Assembly: GCF_024054565.1 (NCBI RefSeq)
Contig: NZ_JAMXLR010000092.1
Span: 682,001-746,000 of the forward strand
Length of the DNA stretch: 64,000 nt
Direction: 5' to 3'
Source: Aeoliella straminimaris
Lineage (GTDB): Bacteria > Planctomycetota > Planctomycetia > Pirellulales > Lacipirellulaceae
This document shows, in pieces, positions 50,807-59,729 of this stretch (position 1 is its first letter; each line of letters opens with the position of its first letter). The notes beneath the pieces were generated by a model that was not told the DNA's origin, did no database searches, and was given only the letters and a program-made list of their open reading frames with translations. The translations under genes and the position numbers were made by a program.

Positions 50807-52711
50807 ATGTCGACAACGACCGCAGTTCCGCGTGATTCTCACGCCGATGATAATGGATTCTTTCACGGAATGAACGACCTCGAGTTTACCAATCGGCTCG
50901 ATGAGTGGCATGCAGGAAAGTTGTGGCACGATGAAGCGCCCAAGACACTCCGCAAAGGTTGGGCCGATCTGGAAACGCCCAAAGCCTGGCAGCGGTGGGC
51001 CGACTATCTGGCAACCCGCGAGTTAGCAGAGTTCTTCGACGACTATGGCTCGAAGATCGATCCAACGAGTTGGGGACTGCCAGTCGACGATTCGCCTGTG
51101 GGGCAGGTGGACATTTGGCGGAAAGAGTTCGATCACGCAGCAAAAAAGGGCTCGAAGTCGGAGCCATCCGCGCAGATCGAATCGCTTTTGGCCGAGTTGG
51201 TACACGAGCTCGAGAACTCCCCACCCAGCATCGCGGCCGCTCTCAAGACGCTGGTCGTTGCCTACCGTCTGCCCCAGTTGGCGGCATGCACCAGTTGCTC
51301 CGCTTGGTGGCGGGTGGTTACCACGTTCCAGAGCCTGGCCGAAGATGTCCAGAAATCCACCTTCGAAACACTCGATCCGGAAACCACCACAGTTTCCGTG
51401 CTATTGGGGGGGGAATTGCCCCTGGTGCTCAGCGTATCGCTGCCCGAGTTGACGCCGATCAGGTCGCTCCGAACTTCCGCACGCAAGTTGCTCGGCGAGA
51501 GTTTACTGGCGACCACCGATGGCGAAGGTTTGGTCGATGCAGCCTTGCTGCCAGTGCTGACTCTATTGTTTTCGAGTTGGACGCGTTCGCGCTCGATTGG
51601 TGAGGAACTGAAGAAAGGGTGCTGGTCGTCGTCGGCCGACACGCAGTACGAGTGGCTGGTGCGACAGACTATTGGTTTGCAGCGTGTCGACGGTACTCCT
51701 ATGCTCTCCAAGACTCCCTTCGTCGCCTGGCCGGCGGGAGTACTCGATACGGCCCTGGAACTCGCTGGCGACGATCAGGACGATACGGCGGCCGCGGCAC
51801 GCGTGGGCAAGCGGTTATTAACCATCGACCCTGATTTCGATGAAGACGAACTGCCCGAAGCAAGCGTCGAGTCGGAATGGTCCATGTTGGCCATGCTGGC
51901 CAACGGTTGGGACAAGAAGTCCTCACGTGTGCTGGTAGACTACTCACGCTCGGACATCCAGATTGAAGTCGAGGCTGAAGGTCGGACTTTGATCTCTGGC
52001 TCCTGGGGCATGGAAACCACCTACGCCGGCAAGCTGCTCGAGCCGGTGGATGAATGGGAACAGCAGTGTTGGTACAGCGATGATGAGTGCGATTACCTCG
52101 ATTTGGTGATCGAACTCTCCGGCGGTGTGCGAGTCGAGCGGCAGATCTTCCTGGGCAAGGAAGACGGGTTCCTGCTCACACACGATATCCTGCACGGCCC
52201 ATCCAGCCCCTCCGGCGAGTGGCGACACACCAACTGGTTGCCGCTGGCCGACGGTATTAAGTTCATGCCCGAGAAGAAGACTCGCGACGGGGTATTGGCA
52301 GATAGTAAGGGCGGATCCAGGGCAACCGTTCTGCCGTTAGCCCTGGCCGAATGGCGAAACGACCCTCGCTTCGGCGAGCTTTCCAGCAATAGCGGCAAAC
52401 TGGAGCTGGCTCAGACTTCCCGAGGTGCCCGACTAAGCTGCCCGTTGTGGATCGATCTGAACTCCCGACGTACCGCGAAACCGCGAACCTGGAGGCAGTT
52501 GACCGTCGCCGCGTCGCTGGAAGTGGCCCCCAGCGACGTGGCGGTGGGCTACCGCGTGCAGTTGGGCGATCTACAGTGGCTCGCCTATCGTTCCCTCGCC
52601 GCGCCCGCCAACCGGACCGTCCTGGGGCAGAATACAGCGGCCGAGTTGATGATTGGTCGATTCTTTCGCACTGGCGAGTTCGACGAATTGCTGGCTGTCG
52701 ATCCCGCGTAG
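50807..52711 (+). CDS. Hypothetical protein, 634 aa
   Basis: ATG 50807 with AGGGAAG upstream. No signal peptide or membrane helix. The N-terminal half is helical (EFTNRLDEWHAGKLWHDE, WRKEFDHAAKK). The C-terminal half is beta-rich (VLVDYSRSDIQIEVEAEGRTLISGSWGMETTY, RVERQIFLGKEDGFLLTHDIL), vaguely reminiscent of the beta-sandwich of heparinase II/III-like proteins, but no catalytic residues can be named. The product looks like a complete, ordered protein of unknown family, divergent from the YdjY gene. Confidence 0.65.
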   Translation: MSTTTAVPRDSHADDNGFFHGMNDLEFTNRLDEWHAGKLWHDEAPKTLRKGWADLETPKAWQRWADYLATRELAEFFDDYGSKIDPTSWGLPVDDSPVGQVDIWRKEFDHAAKKGSKSEPSAQIESLLAELVHELENSPPSIAAALKTLVVAYRLPQLAACTSCSAWWRVVTTFQSLAEDVQKSTFETLDPETTTVSVLLGGELPLVLSVSLPELTPIRSLRTSARKLLGESLLATTDGEGLVDAALLPVLTLLFSSWTRSRSIGEELKKGCWSSSADTQYEWLVRQTIGLQRVDGTPMLSKTPFVAWPAGVLDTALELAGDDQDDTAAAARVGKRLLTIDPDFDEDELPEASVESEWSMLAMLANGWDKKSSRVLVDYSRSDIQIEVEAEGRTLISGSWGMETTYAGKLLEPVDEWEQQCWYSDDECDYLDLVIELSGGVRVERQIFLGKEDGFLLTHDILHGPSSPSGEWRHTNWLPLADGIKFMPEKKTRDGVLADSKGGSRATVLPLALAEWRNDPRFGELSSNSGKLELAQTSRGARLSCPLWIDLNSRRTAKPRTWRQLTVAASLEVAPSDVAVGYRVQLGDLQWLAYRSLAAPANRTVLGQNTAAELMIGRFFRTGEFDELLAVDPA

Positions 52712-52756
52712 GCTCCGCCAAGCTGAGTCGCATCGTTTGACGCTATCAACTGAATC

Positions 52757-53455
52757 ATGCAAGTGATCCGCGATAACTTGGCGCGTGTCCGCGAGCGAGT
52801 AGCAGCCGCCGCCGAACGGGCGGGTCGCAAGCCGAGCGAGATTCTCTTGGTGGGGGTCAGCAAGTACGTCTCCGCGGCGTTGTCGGCCGAACTGGTTGCA
52901 GCCGGTTGCATCGATTTGGGCGAGAACCGACCCCAGCAACTTTGCGAGAAGGCGGCTGCCGATGAAGTTGCACCGCTCAATGTTCGCTGGCACATGATCG
53001 GTCATCTGCAGCGGAATAAAGTGGCCCGCACGGTACCGCTGGTCTCGATGATCCACAGTGTCGATAGTCCCCGATTGCTCAAGGCCATCGATCAAACGGC
53101 CAGCGAGTTGGGCAAATGTCAACCCGTGCTGCTGGAGGTGAATTGCTCGGGGGACGCGGAGAAGCACGGTTTTACCGAGTCGGAAGTTCGTGACTTCGTT
53201 CCCCAATTGTCGGAGTTCTCATCCGTCGAAGTGCGAGGGTTGATGACCATGGCCGCCGGCAGCCGGGACCTGACGACGGCCGCAGCCAACTTTGCGACGC
53301 TCCGTAATTTGCGGGACGAGTTGGGAACGCTGGCGCCCGCGGGTGTCGAAATCGCGGATTTATCGATGGGCATGACGGCCGATTTCGAAGTGGCGATTGC
53401 CGAGGGGGCGACGATCATTCGTGTCGGCTCGGCCCTGTGGGAAGGTGTCGTGTAA
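52757..53455 (+). CDS. YggS/PROSC-family pyridoxal phosphate-binding protein
   Basis: 232 residues. A single TIM-barrel domain homologous to the N-terminal part of alanine racemase. The PLP lysine is in LLVGVSKYV, and the phosphate-binding region includes GENRPQQL, HMIGHLQRNK, LMTMAA and SMGMTADFEVAIAEGATIIRVGSA. Members keep PLP homeostasis and have no known catalytic reaction. It is followed by ispG 82 bases downstream. Confidence 0.92.
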   Translation: MQVIRDNLARVRERVAAAAERAGRKPSEILLVGVSKYVSAALSAELVAAGCIDLGENRPQQLCEKAAADEVAPLNVRWHMIGHLQRNKVARTVPLVSMIHSVDSPRLLKAIDQTASELGKCQPVLLEVNCSGDAEKHGFTESEVRDFVPQLSEFSSVEVRGLMTMAAGSRDLTTAAANFATLRNLRDELGTLAPAGVEIADLSMGMTADFEVAIAEGATIIRVGSALWEGVV

Positions 53456-53537
53456 GGCTCGGTTGGGTAGAATGGACCGACCCCGCACGCAATTCCCGCA
53501 CCCCCTGCCCTTTCTGCCCGTCAGGCGACAATTCTCC

Positions 53538-54686
53538 ATGGTTCAAATCGAGCGAAATCCTACACGCAGCGTCCAGATCGGCACTGTGCTTATCGGCGCC
53601 GAACATCCAATTACCGTGCAAAGCATGACGGCCACGCAGACCCAGGATATCGACGCCACGGTAGCTCAAATTCTCGACCTCGAGCGGGCCGGCGCAGATG
53701 TGGTTCGCATCGCGGTGGACAGCAGCAAGGATGCGGCGGCAATCGCGGAGATTCGGCGGCAGACCAAGGCCAATCTGGCGATCGACCTGCAAGAGAACTA
53801 CCGTCTGGCCGAGAAGGTTGCTCCGCACGTAGAAAAGCTTCGATACAATCCGGGCCACTTGTATCACCACGAGCGTGAAAAGCCGTGGCGTGAAAAAGTT
53901 GCCTACATCGCCCAGGTGGCGGCGGACAACGATTGTGCCATCCGCATCGGCGTGAATTGCGGAAGTGTTGATCCAGACAAGCGAGATAAGTATCCTGCGG
54001 ACGACTCCATTTCGCCGATGATCGAAAGCGCGGTGGAACACTGCCAGGCGCTCGACGAGATGGGATTCACGCGCTACTGCGTGTCGCTCAAGGACTCCGA
54101 CCCTCGGAAGGTGATCGAAGTCAACACTCGCTTTGCGGCAGAGCGTCCTGACGTTCCCCTGCACCTGGGCGTGACCGAAGCTGGACTGCCGCCCGATGGA
54201 GTGATCAAGACTCGCATTGCCTTCGAACAGCTGGTGAGTCGCGGCATTGGCGACACGATTCGCGTATCGCTAACGGTGCCCAATGATCGCAAGCACGAAG
54301 AGATCGAGGCTGGCCGAGCTATCCTGGAGGACATTCGCCAGGGGCGCGTCCGTTCGGTAGTGGACTACGGCCTGCAGACGCTGAACATTATTAGTTGCCC
54401 CAGTTGCAGCCGGGTGGAGAACGAGGCTTTTGTCGAGCTGGCCCAGGATGTGAAGGAGATGAGCAAGTATGCCGCCGAGCACGCCATTACGATTGCAGTA
54501 ATGGGGTGCCGTGTTAACGGGCCTGGGGAAACGGATGATGCCGACCTGGGGCTGTGGTGCGGGCCCAACTACGTGAACCTCAAACGAGGCGAAGCGAGCC
54601 TTGGTCAGTACCCCTACGACGAAATCCTGCCCCGTCTGAAGCAGGAGCTGGATCAACTGATCGCTCAGAAGGCGACAGCGCAATAA
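53538..54686 (+). CDS. ispG: 4-hydroxy-3-methylbut-2-en-1-yl diphosphate synthase (flavodoxin)
   Basis: 382 residues from ATG 53538; the upstream frame is not protein-like. Short bacterial form without the plant insertion. [4Fe-4S] ligands: Cys pair in ISCPSCSR and the third in VMGCRVNGPGE. The barrel shows TVQSMTATQTQD, RIGVNCGS and HLGVTEAGLP. Penultimate step of the MEP isoprenoid pathway. Confidence 0.95.
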   Translation: MVQIERNPTRSVQIGTVLIGAEHPITVQSMTATQTQDIDATVAQILDLERAGADVVRIAVDSSKDAAAIAEIRRQTKANLAIDLQENYRLAEKVAPHVEKLRYNPGHLYHHEREKPWREKVAYIAQVAADNDCAIRIGVNCGSVDPDKRDKYPADDSISPMIESAVEHCQALDEMGFTRYCVSLKDSDPRKVIEVNTRFAAERPDVPLHLGVTEAGLPPDGVIKTRIAFEQLVSRGIGDTIRVSLTVPNDRKHEEIEAGRAILEDIRQGRVRSVVDYGLQTLNIISCPSCSRVENEAFVELAQDVKEMSKYAAEHAITIAVMGCRVNGPGETDDADLGLWCGPNYVNLKRGEASLGQYPYDEILPRLKQELDQLIAQKATAQ

Positions 54687-54707
54687 AAAGGGTGGCGCAA
54701 TAAAAAA

Positions 54708-54741
54708 GGTCAGGCTGCATGCAACCGCTCGCAGCCTGACC
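54708..54741 (-). terminator. Intrinsic terminator of the minus-strand CxxC-protein gene
   Basis: Perfect 11-bp stem (GGTCAGGCTGC / GCAGCCTGACC) with a 12-base loop. On the minus strand it is followed by TTTTTTATT. It lies between convergent ispG and the CxxC protein gene and may also end ispG transcripts. Confidence 0.85.
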
Positions 54742-54767
54742 AAAGACTCTATTGCACTAAGCCTCGC

Positions 54768-55538
54768 TTAGTGGCCTGCGGACCAGCCCATCGTGGTTTT
54801 CGACGGCTTGCTGCTGGCCGAACTCACGTTGGTGATTTTTGCCGGTTGCTTGTAGACAGCGGTCCAGACGGGCGATGTCGGACGCTTGGTCAACTTGTCG
54901 TTGGGGTCCAGCAGCAGCGGCGGCGACAGGTCCAATACCTGCGATTCGGTACTTTCTTCCGCTGCAGGTGTCGGGTCGAGGCGATCTGTCTCCTGGAAGG
55001 TCCGCGGCGGCGCAGATCGATCGTTCAGCGAAGGCGCCATGTTCGACGATGGTGACGATTCCATATAGGCGCTGGTGTTGCAGGTTGGGCAGCTTGACGC
55101 GACGGGGGCATCATAGCTCGATTGCACCACGCCCGAGTTGCAGGTGCTGCAAGTGCCGCATCCACCACAGGTGCTGCATCCACTGGCCGGCTGCATGATG
55201 ACCGGGCGGAATGTGGTTTGGGCGCAGCCACAAGGCGACGTGCCGCAAGTGCTGCAACTCGGTGCGTACGAAGTGGCATACGTCGGAGCGCTGGAGGCGA
55301 ACGAAACAGACGGGGCATATCCAACTGCATAAGCGGGCGCGGGAGCGGGACCAAAAATGCGACGTCCCAAACGACCAACGTACTTGCCAAGGTACCAGCC
55401 GTCATAAGCGGGTTGCGTATTTACGACCACTGGCGACCACGTGACTTGTTGAACGGCACACGTCGAGCATTGTGCACTGGCGTCGCTGGCCACCAGGCCG
55501 ATCGCTGCCAAAGTGGCACAAGCGATTGCGAATTTCAT
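54768..55538 (-). CDS. Cysteine-pair-rich secreted protein, 256 aa
   Basis: Start chosen at ATG 55538 (MKFAIACATLAAIGLVASDASA), a clear signal peptide; ATG 55553 would add five residues. After cleavage comes CSTC, then several C-x2-C and C-x-C groups (CSTCGTSPCGC; SGCSTCGGCGTCSTC; SCPTC) in a Ser/Pro/Ala-rich chain, followed by an ordered, low-cysteine C-terminus. Probably an envelope protein with disulfides or metal, as for the protein at 12516-14123. No enzyme domain. Function unknown. Confidence 0.65.
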   Translation of the reverse strand: MKFAIACATLAAIGLVASDASAQCSTCAVQQVTWSPVVVNTQPAYDGWYLGKYVGRLGRRIFGPAPAPAYAVGYAPSVSFASSAPTYATSYAPSCSTCGTSPCGCAQTTFRPVIMQPASGCSTCGGCGTCSTCNSGVVQSSYDAPVASSCPTCNTSAYMESSPSSNMAPSLNDRSAPPRTFQETDRLDPTPAAEESTESQVLDLSPPLLLDPNDKLTKRPTSPVWTAVYKQPAKITNVSSASSKPSKTTMGWSAGH

Positions 55539-55553
55539 GTTGGATACTTTCAT

Positions 55554-55893
55554 CGGAAGACTCGTTCGGGAAGAGACGTTTCACCCACCCCCATCTAACT
55601 CCGGTTGGCGTCTTTAAGCAACAGCCGCCTTCACCAAAGTTGGAAATTGGAAGCAACTTACTCTTGGGCAGACCTTAGGGGTTAGCCAAATTTTTCTTGT
55701 TCGGTCGGGCGCATGTCGTATCTGCGCTCGACACTTCAGTGTACTCTAACTGCTAGGGGCAAGCTGGGCATGTTGAGAAGAAACCACACACATGGCGCCC
55801 TGTTGCGTAAAGTATTCACCCCCCACGAGTTGCAGCGAACCGAAATGCCGGCAAGCTACGGGCTGACAGCAGCGGACAACTGGTATTTCAGGT
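55554..55893. other. Spacer with the promoter of the CxxC-protein gene
   Basis: About 340 bases. AT-rich at 55670-55700 (minus strand AAGAAAAATTTGGC), a probable promoter zone for the minus-strand gene. No gene, repeat or terminator is seen. Confidence 0.4.
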
Positions 55894-56559
55894 TCAGATG
55901 GCTGCTTGTTCGCAGTTCGTTACGCGATACGAGTGCCGTTTGTTCGCAACATCCTCGGTTCGGTTGCGCTGTTCATGTAGATCGTATAGCTTATCGAACA
56001 TCTGCCGCATGTCGCGATTGCTTGCATTGAAAGCATGCAACACGTCACCCCTGGTGACTGGTGTATCTGCATCTCCAGCTATCTGTTCGAAAACCGCCAT
56101 TGCAGTTGCTTCGTTCGGTACGACTTGCAGAAGTGTCGGAAGATTGAATGGACGATGTGTGGTGATCAGCAGCCCTGCGCTAGCACGCCAGCATCGCCAT
56201 TGAACAACCCAACGTTCGAGCAGGGTAAGTTGTTCGTATCCGTCGACGACCAGCAGCGCGCCGGCATCCAAACTGGCTGGTATCAACTGCCAGGCTGGCG
56301 GTCTTCCGGCTATTTGACGGAAACCGATCTCAACCCAGGGCCGCCCCAGCTTATTCACTTCGGGCTCCAGGGCTCGCAGCAAAGTCGACTTTCCCGCCCC
56401 GTGTGGACCAACAATCTGGCCCCGCCAACCAGTGGTCGCAAGGCGTGACGTGAGCACGGCGGGCGTATTGCCATTGGCGGCAATATACGGAGTTCCCAGC
56501 GGCCCGAGCCAGCAGGTCGCAAACGGGTTCGATCGGCGGGAAGGGATGCCACCGGCCAC
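55894..56559 (-). CDS. P-loop NTPase-like protein of unknown function, 221 aa
   Basis: GTG start at 56559, one base after the stop of the upstream gene. Walker A GPHGAGKSTLL at about residues 52-62 and a Walker B-like hydrophobic strand GALLVVDGYEQL, but the acidic residue after Asp is replaced by Gly-Tyr, so hydrolysis may be atypical. The middle resembles ABC-type or dynein-like P-loops only in this core; the C-terminal half (GDVLHAFNASNRDMRQMFDKLYDL) is helical. Third gene of an overlapping minus-strand set with an arrestin-like sandwich protein and a DUF3592 membrane protein. Confidence 0.7.
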   Translation of the reverse strand: MAGGIPSRRSNPFATCWLGPLGTPYIAANGNTPAVLTSRLATTGWRGQIVGPHGAGKSTLLRALEPEVNKLGRPWVEIGFRQIAGRPPAWQLIPASLDAGALLVVDGYEQLTLLERWVVQWRCWRASAGLLITTHRPFNLPTLLQVVPNEATAMAVFEQIAGDADTPVTRGDVLHAFNASNRDMRQMFDKLYDLHEQRNRTEDVANKRHSYRVTNCEQAAI

Positions 56560-56560
56560 G

Positions 56561-57001
56561 CTAGCCTTCCTCCTCGGAGGGCACCAGTTTGGGAGGCAGT
56601 GCAGGAGTAACTTCGCCCAGTTGAAACGGTGCTTCCAGCACTTGCTGTCGGCCGCGGCTCAGAAACAGTCGCAGTCGCGCGCACCAACAAACCTTCACGA
56701 TCAAACCGTCGTAACTCAAAGGTTGTTCGGGTAGCAAGGTGCGGAACTCCCGGCGTCGGGCGAGCTCGACACCTTCGGCACCTTCGGTGGTGTAACGCTT
56801 GAAATAGTGAACGCCGAAGTCTTCTTCCCCCTTGCCCGCGGTGTGCCACAGGATAGACAACTCCGCAGACTTGACGTCCTCTGCTTGCTCGAGATGAACG
56901 ACAAAACTCCCCTTGAGTACATCGCCCGGTGCGAATGGCGAGTCTACCTGTTCGATCCGCAGGTCGGCGAGGTTCGTCGGTGTGGTGGATACCGCTCTCA
57001 T
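56561..57001 (-). CDS. Small beta-sandwich protein, arrestin-like pattern, 146 aa
   Basis: No signal peptide. Beta-rich with APGDVLKGSFVVHLEQAEDVKSAELSILWHTAGKGEEDFGVHYFKR, matching the opening of arrestin-like or similar Ig-type domains ('pGd.l.G.v.v.....v....l.v.l...'). Overlaps the DUF3592-gene stop by ATGA, and the P-loop gene starts one base after its own stop, so all three are translated together. Probably a partner of the other two. Function unknown. Confidence 0.65.
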   Translation of the reverse strand: MRAVSTTPTNLADLRIEQVDSPFAPGDVLKGSFVVHLEQAEDVKSAELSILWHTAGKGEEDFGVHYFKRYTTEGAEGVELARRREFRTLLPEQPLSYDGLIVKVCWCARLRLFLSRGRQQVLEAPFQLGEVTPALPPKLVPSEEEG

Positions 57002-58350
57002 GCCATGGGCTCCATATCGGCGGTATCACTGGCGGCAATCAGGCTCTCGTTTCCGCGTTGCCGTGGTGGCTGAACCAGCAGACCAAACTGGCGGTAGACC
57101 TCCTGGTGGCGACTGGTCTCGCCGCGAACCAGAAGCATCCAGCGGATCTGATTGTGGGGGCTGCGGAATGAGTGCATGGCCGAAGCGGGTATCGAAAACG
57201 ACATCTCTGCCTCGAACGGTTGTGCAGCTTCGACCCGCAAGCCGCGCCACTTGCGCAACTCCTGGCGATAGACCACCTCGACGGATGTTCGCGAGTCGGT
57301 GCCCTGCTGATAGCTGGCCGACTCTTCGCAAACCAGTTCCACCAACAGCTTGCGGAGTGTCATATTACCGGTCTGCATCAGGTAGGCCTGGTACTCACAT
57401 CCCAGCATCAATGGATGAGCCGAAATCTCAACGTGCGATTGCCCGATTCCGCGGCGATTCCAGAATTCTCGGATCAGATTGAATGCCAGCCACACGCCTA
57501 CCATTCCCAGCAAGACAACCAGCCCAAGCGCTAGCCATGGTGACTTGCTATTCAAATACTGCAACGAAGCAACGTACACGAAAAATGCCAGAAGTGCATT
57601 CCAGATCGCGCATACTATCATCAGCCCCGCCATTCTCCATCCGGCGGTGCCCACAGCGGGCAGACGGTGAGCATAGCGAATGCCGGGACTTTCGTCCTCT
57701 CGTAAACCAGTTGGCAAAGTTTTCGACTCGTCGGGACTGTCGCGAAGCGGATCGAGTCGCATGGCCTTGACCGCCACCAAGCTGCGGCGCTCGGCGGAAG
57801 TGGCGACCTGCATCAGCGACGCGACGATGCCAAAAATGCCTACCGCTAGAAGCGAAGCAGGGATCAACGTGACCGGCCACACCCACCAGCGAATCGAACG
57901 ACGCAGCACCAGTTGTGAAGGCTCGTCAGGGTTGTACCAACAGGCCAACTCTGTGCCCTCCTGGTAATCCTCGGCAATCTGCTCGGCGTCGTCACGGGTC
58001 GGAGAAAAGTACCCCATCTTGCGTTCGATCCAGACCGGTTTGCCCGTGGAACCATCGTCCAGAATGCGGGCAGCCTGGATCTCGATGTCGAACTGGGCCA
58101 TATCCAGTGGTTGGTCCCATTCGTGGATGATTAGTCTGGTGACAACGCACTTGCCTGGCACGAACCCGGCCGGCGGGCGAGATTCCTGCCAGTCGGGCTT
58201 TAGGACTTGGAAAATGTGCAATCCAAGCGTCACGGTGCCAACCACCACCAAAGAAACGCTCAGGAACAGTTCGCTCCAATATCCCACGCTCCGAACGCCT
58301 GTGCTGCGGCCGCCGCGCTTTTTCTGGAGTAGTGGATTGCGCCAGGACAT
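56998..58350 (-). CDS. Membrane protein with DUF3592-like N-terminus and C-terminal sandwich domain, 450 aa
   Basis: Helices at about residues 28-48, 158-178, 243-266 and 276-294. A DUF3592-type pattern (KCVVTRLIIHEWDQ..., then SPTRDDAEQIAEDYQEGTELACWYNPDEPSQLVL) lies between the first and second. The C-terminal region (VEISAHPLMLGCEYQAYLMQTG..., FEAEMSFSIPASAMHSFRSPHNQIRWMLLVRGE) resembles an arrestin-like beta-sandwich exposed to solvent. First gene of a three-gene unit; stop and next start overlap by four bases. Function unknown. Confidence 0.7.
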   Translation of the reverse strand: MSWRNPLLQKKRGGRSTGVRSVGYWSELFLSVSLVVVGTVTLGLHIFQVLKPDWQESRPPAGFVPGKCVVTRLIIHEWDQPLDMAQFDIEIQAARILDDGSTGKPVWIERKMGYFSPTRDDAEQIAEDYQEGTELACWYNPDEPSQLVLRRSIRWWVWPVTLIPASLLAVGIFGIVASLMQVATSAERRSLVAVKAMRLDPLRDSPDESKTLPTGLREDESPGIRYAHRLPAVGTAGWRMAGLMIVCAIWNALLAFFVYVASLQYLNSKSPWLALGLVVLLGMVGVWLAFNLIREFWNRRGIGQSHVEISAHPLMLGCEYQAYLMQTGNMTLRKLLVELVCEESASYQQGTDSRTSVEVVYRQELRKWRGLRVEAAQPFEAEMSFSIPASAMHSFRSPHNQIRWMLLVRGETSRHQEVYRQFGLLVQPPRQRGNESLIAASDTADMEPMA

Positions 58351-58376
58351 AAGTTGACCAAGGAGGTGGAGACAAC

Positions 58377-59627
58377 TTAGCGAAAGTGATGCGGTGGCGT
58401 CATTCGAGTGGGGGCGTCGAATCGAATCTCATTTTCTTCGATAGTTTCGGACGACTCCATATCCGACGACTGCGTTGAATCAGATTTCCCGCGCGCGGTC
58501 GGCCGGCGACGAGAGCGTTTCATCCGTCGCTGACCACGGCTGTGCAGCGCAACCAGGCACAGTTCGTGACGGTTGTGAACCAGTTGCCGCAGGCGGACGT
58601 CGCGGAAACCCCACGACTGAACCCGTTTTATGTACTGTTTTAATAGCTCTGGACTGGCCACGTTCCAGTCGGCCAATTTCAGGGTCAGTACCAGTCCGCG
58701 TAGCGAAGTCGATGGATGCGCCACAACATCCTCGGCGGCATCCAGAGTGTACTGCGGTGCAACATTCAAGTCGGCGGCCAACCACTTGGCGGGAGCGAAC
58801 TCAACGCGGCGTACATCCGCCGAGCGCTTGCGATGATGAGTGAACCGGGGGTGACTGGCGACGGGTTCTTCCACTTCGGCCGGATCGATTCCGATGACTT
58901 CGAATCCACGCTCCAGCAGCGCCTGGCTTGCTCCGCCCGGAGCGCAGCCCAACTCTACCCAGACATCACCTCGCGAAGCAGGGAGCGCCGACCATTTGAG
59001 AGCCTCCTCCATCTTCAAATACGCTCTTGAGACCATATCACTGGGCGCGGCGACAGGCAGCATTCCACCCGGCCAGCGTTCGGAGCGGGAGGTCGCCCGG
59101 TGCCAGCCAACGTACCACTCGTCGGGTTCCACCAGCACGACATCTAGCACCACTGCTCCTGGCGGGGCCACAGTCGCTTCGAGCATCGACAAGCGATCGG
59201 TCACTTCGGCGGTGCGGGCAGCCTCGATCAATGCACGCTTGGTTTCTTCGGCCAGTGGAGTGACGGATGGCTCGAAATCTCCTTCGCCCGGAAGCTGTGT
59301 ATCGCGTTGCCAGACGTGCAGGCCGACCAGTTCTTGAGCGTCGATCAGCCGTCGTACACCCTCGATCTCCCATACCTCGGTCGCGGCCGCGGCTAATGAA
59401 TCGCCCTTCACCCGACCCAGCGATACCGAGCGGGTTCGGGCAAATGTAGGCAGGGCTCCGTCGAGCGTCGCTCCCTGAGATTGGAGGCTTTTGAAACTCA
59501 CAAAGCCGGGACGCGAAAAGGCCAGTCGCCACTCGCTCCTTCGTGCGGCAATTTCGCTCTTGAGCGGCTGCTCGGCGCCGGGCTGGCAGGTGCAAAAGAC
59601 GAACGTGGTGGGCAGCGGAACGGGCAT
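58377..59627 (-). CDS. RlmM/FtsJ-like 2'-O-ribose methyltransferase
   Basis: 416 residues. N-terminal RlmM-like adaptor region (CTCQPGAEQPLKSEIA...). Rossmann SAM domain: VSRAYLKMEEAL (catalytic Lys), ELGCAPGGASQALLERGFEVIGID (SAM motif), LAADLNVAP (Asp) and LVLTLKLADWNV plus NRHELCLVAL (Lys, Glu), giving the K-D-K-E tetrad of 2'-O-methylases. A charged C-terminal extension (about 365-416, RGQRRMKRSRRRPTARG then acidic) is unusual for E. coli RlmM. Probably methylates rRNA; target unproven. Confidence 0.85.
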   Translation of the reverse strand: MPVPLPTTFVFCTCQPGAEQPLKSEIAARRSEWRLAFSRPGFVSFKSLQSQGATLDGALPTFARTRSVSLGRVKGDSLAAAATEVWEIEGVRRLIDAQELVGLHVWQRDTQLPGEGDFEPSVTPLAEETKRALIEAARTAEVTDRLSMLEATVAPPGAVVLDVVLVEPDEWYVGWHRATSRSERWPGGMLPVAAPSDMVSRAYLKMEEALKWSALPASRGDVWVELGCAPGGASQALLERGFEVIGIDPAEVEEPVASHPRFTHHRKRSADVRRVEFAPAKWLAADLNVAPQYTLDAAEDVVAHPSTSLRGLVLTLKLADWNVASPELLKQYIKRVQSWGFRDVRLRQLVHNRHELCLVALHSRGQRRMKRSRRRPTARGKSDSTQSSDMESSETIEENEIRFDAPTRMTPPHHFR

Positions 59628-59729
59628 GGCGGGGTGGTTGTAGAGGGCGGCATACTAATACCAACCATTCTACACCAACGCCCCTCGACCGTCTTCGGGC
59701 AGTGGGACTCGATTTTTGCCGGGTGGAGT

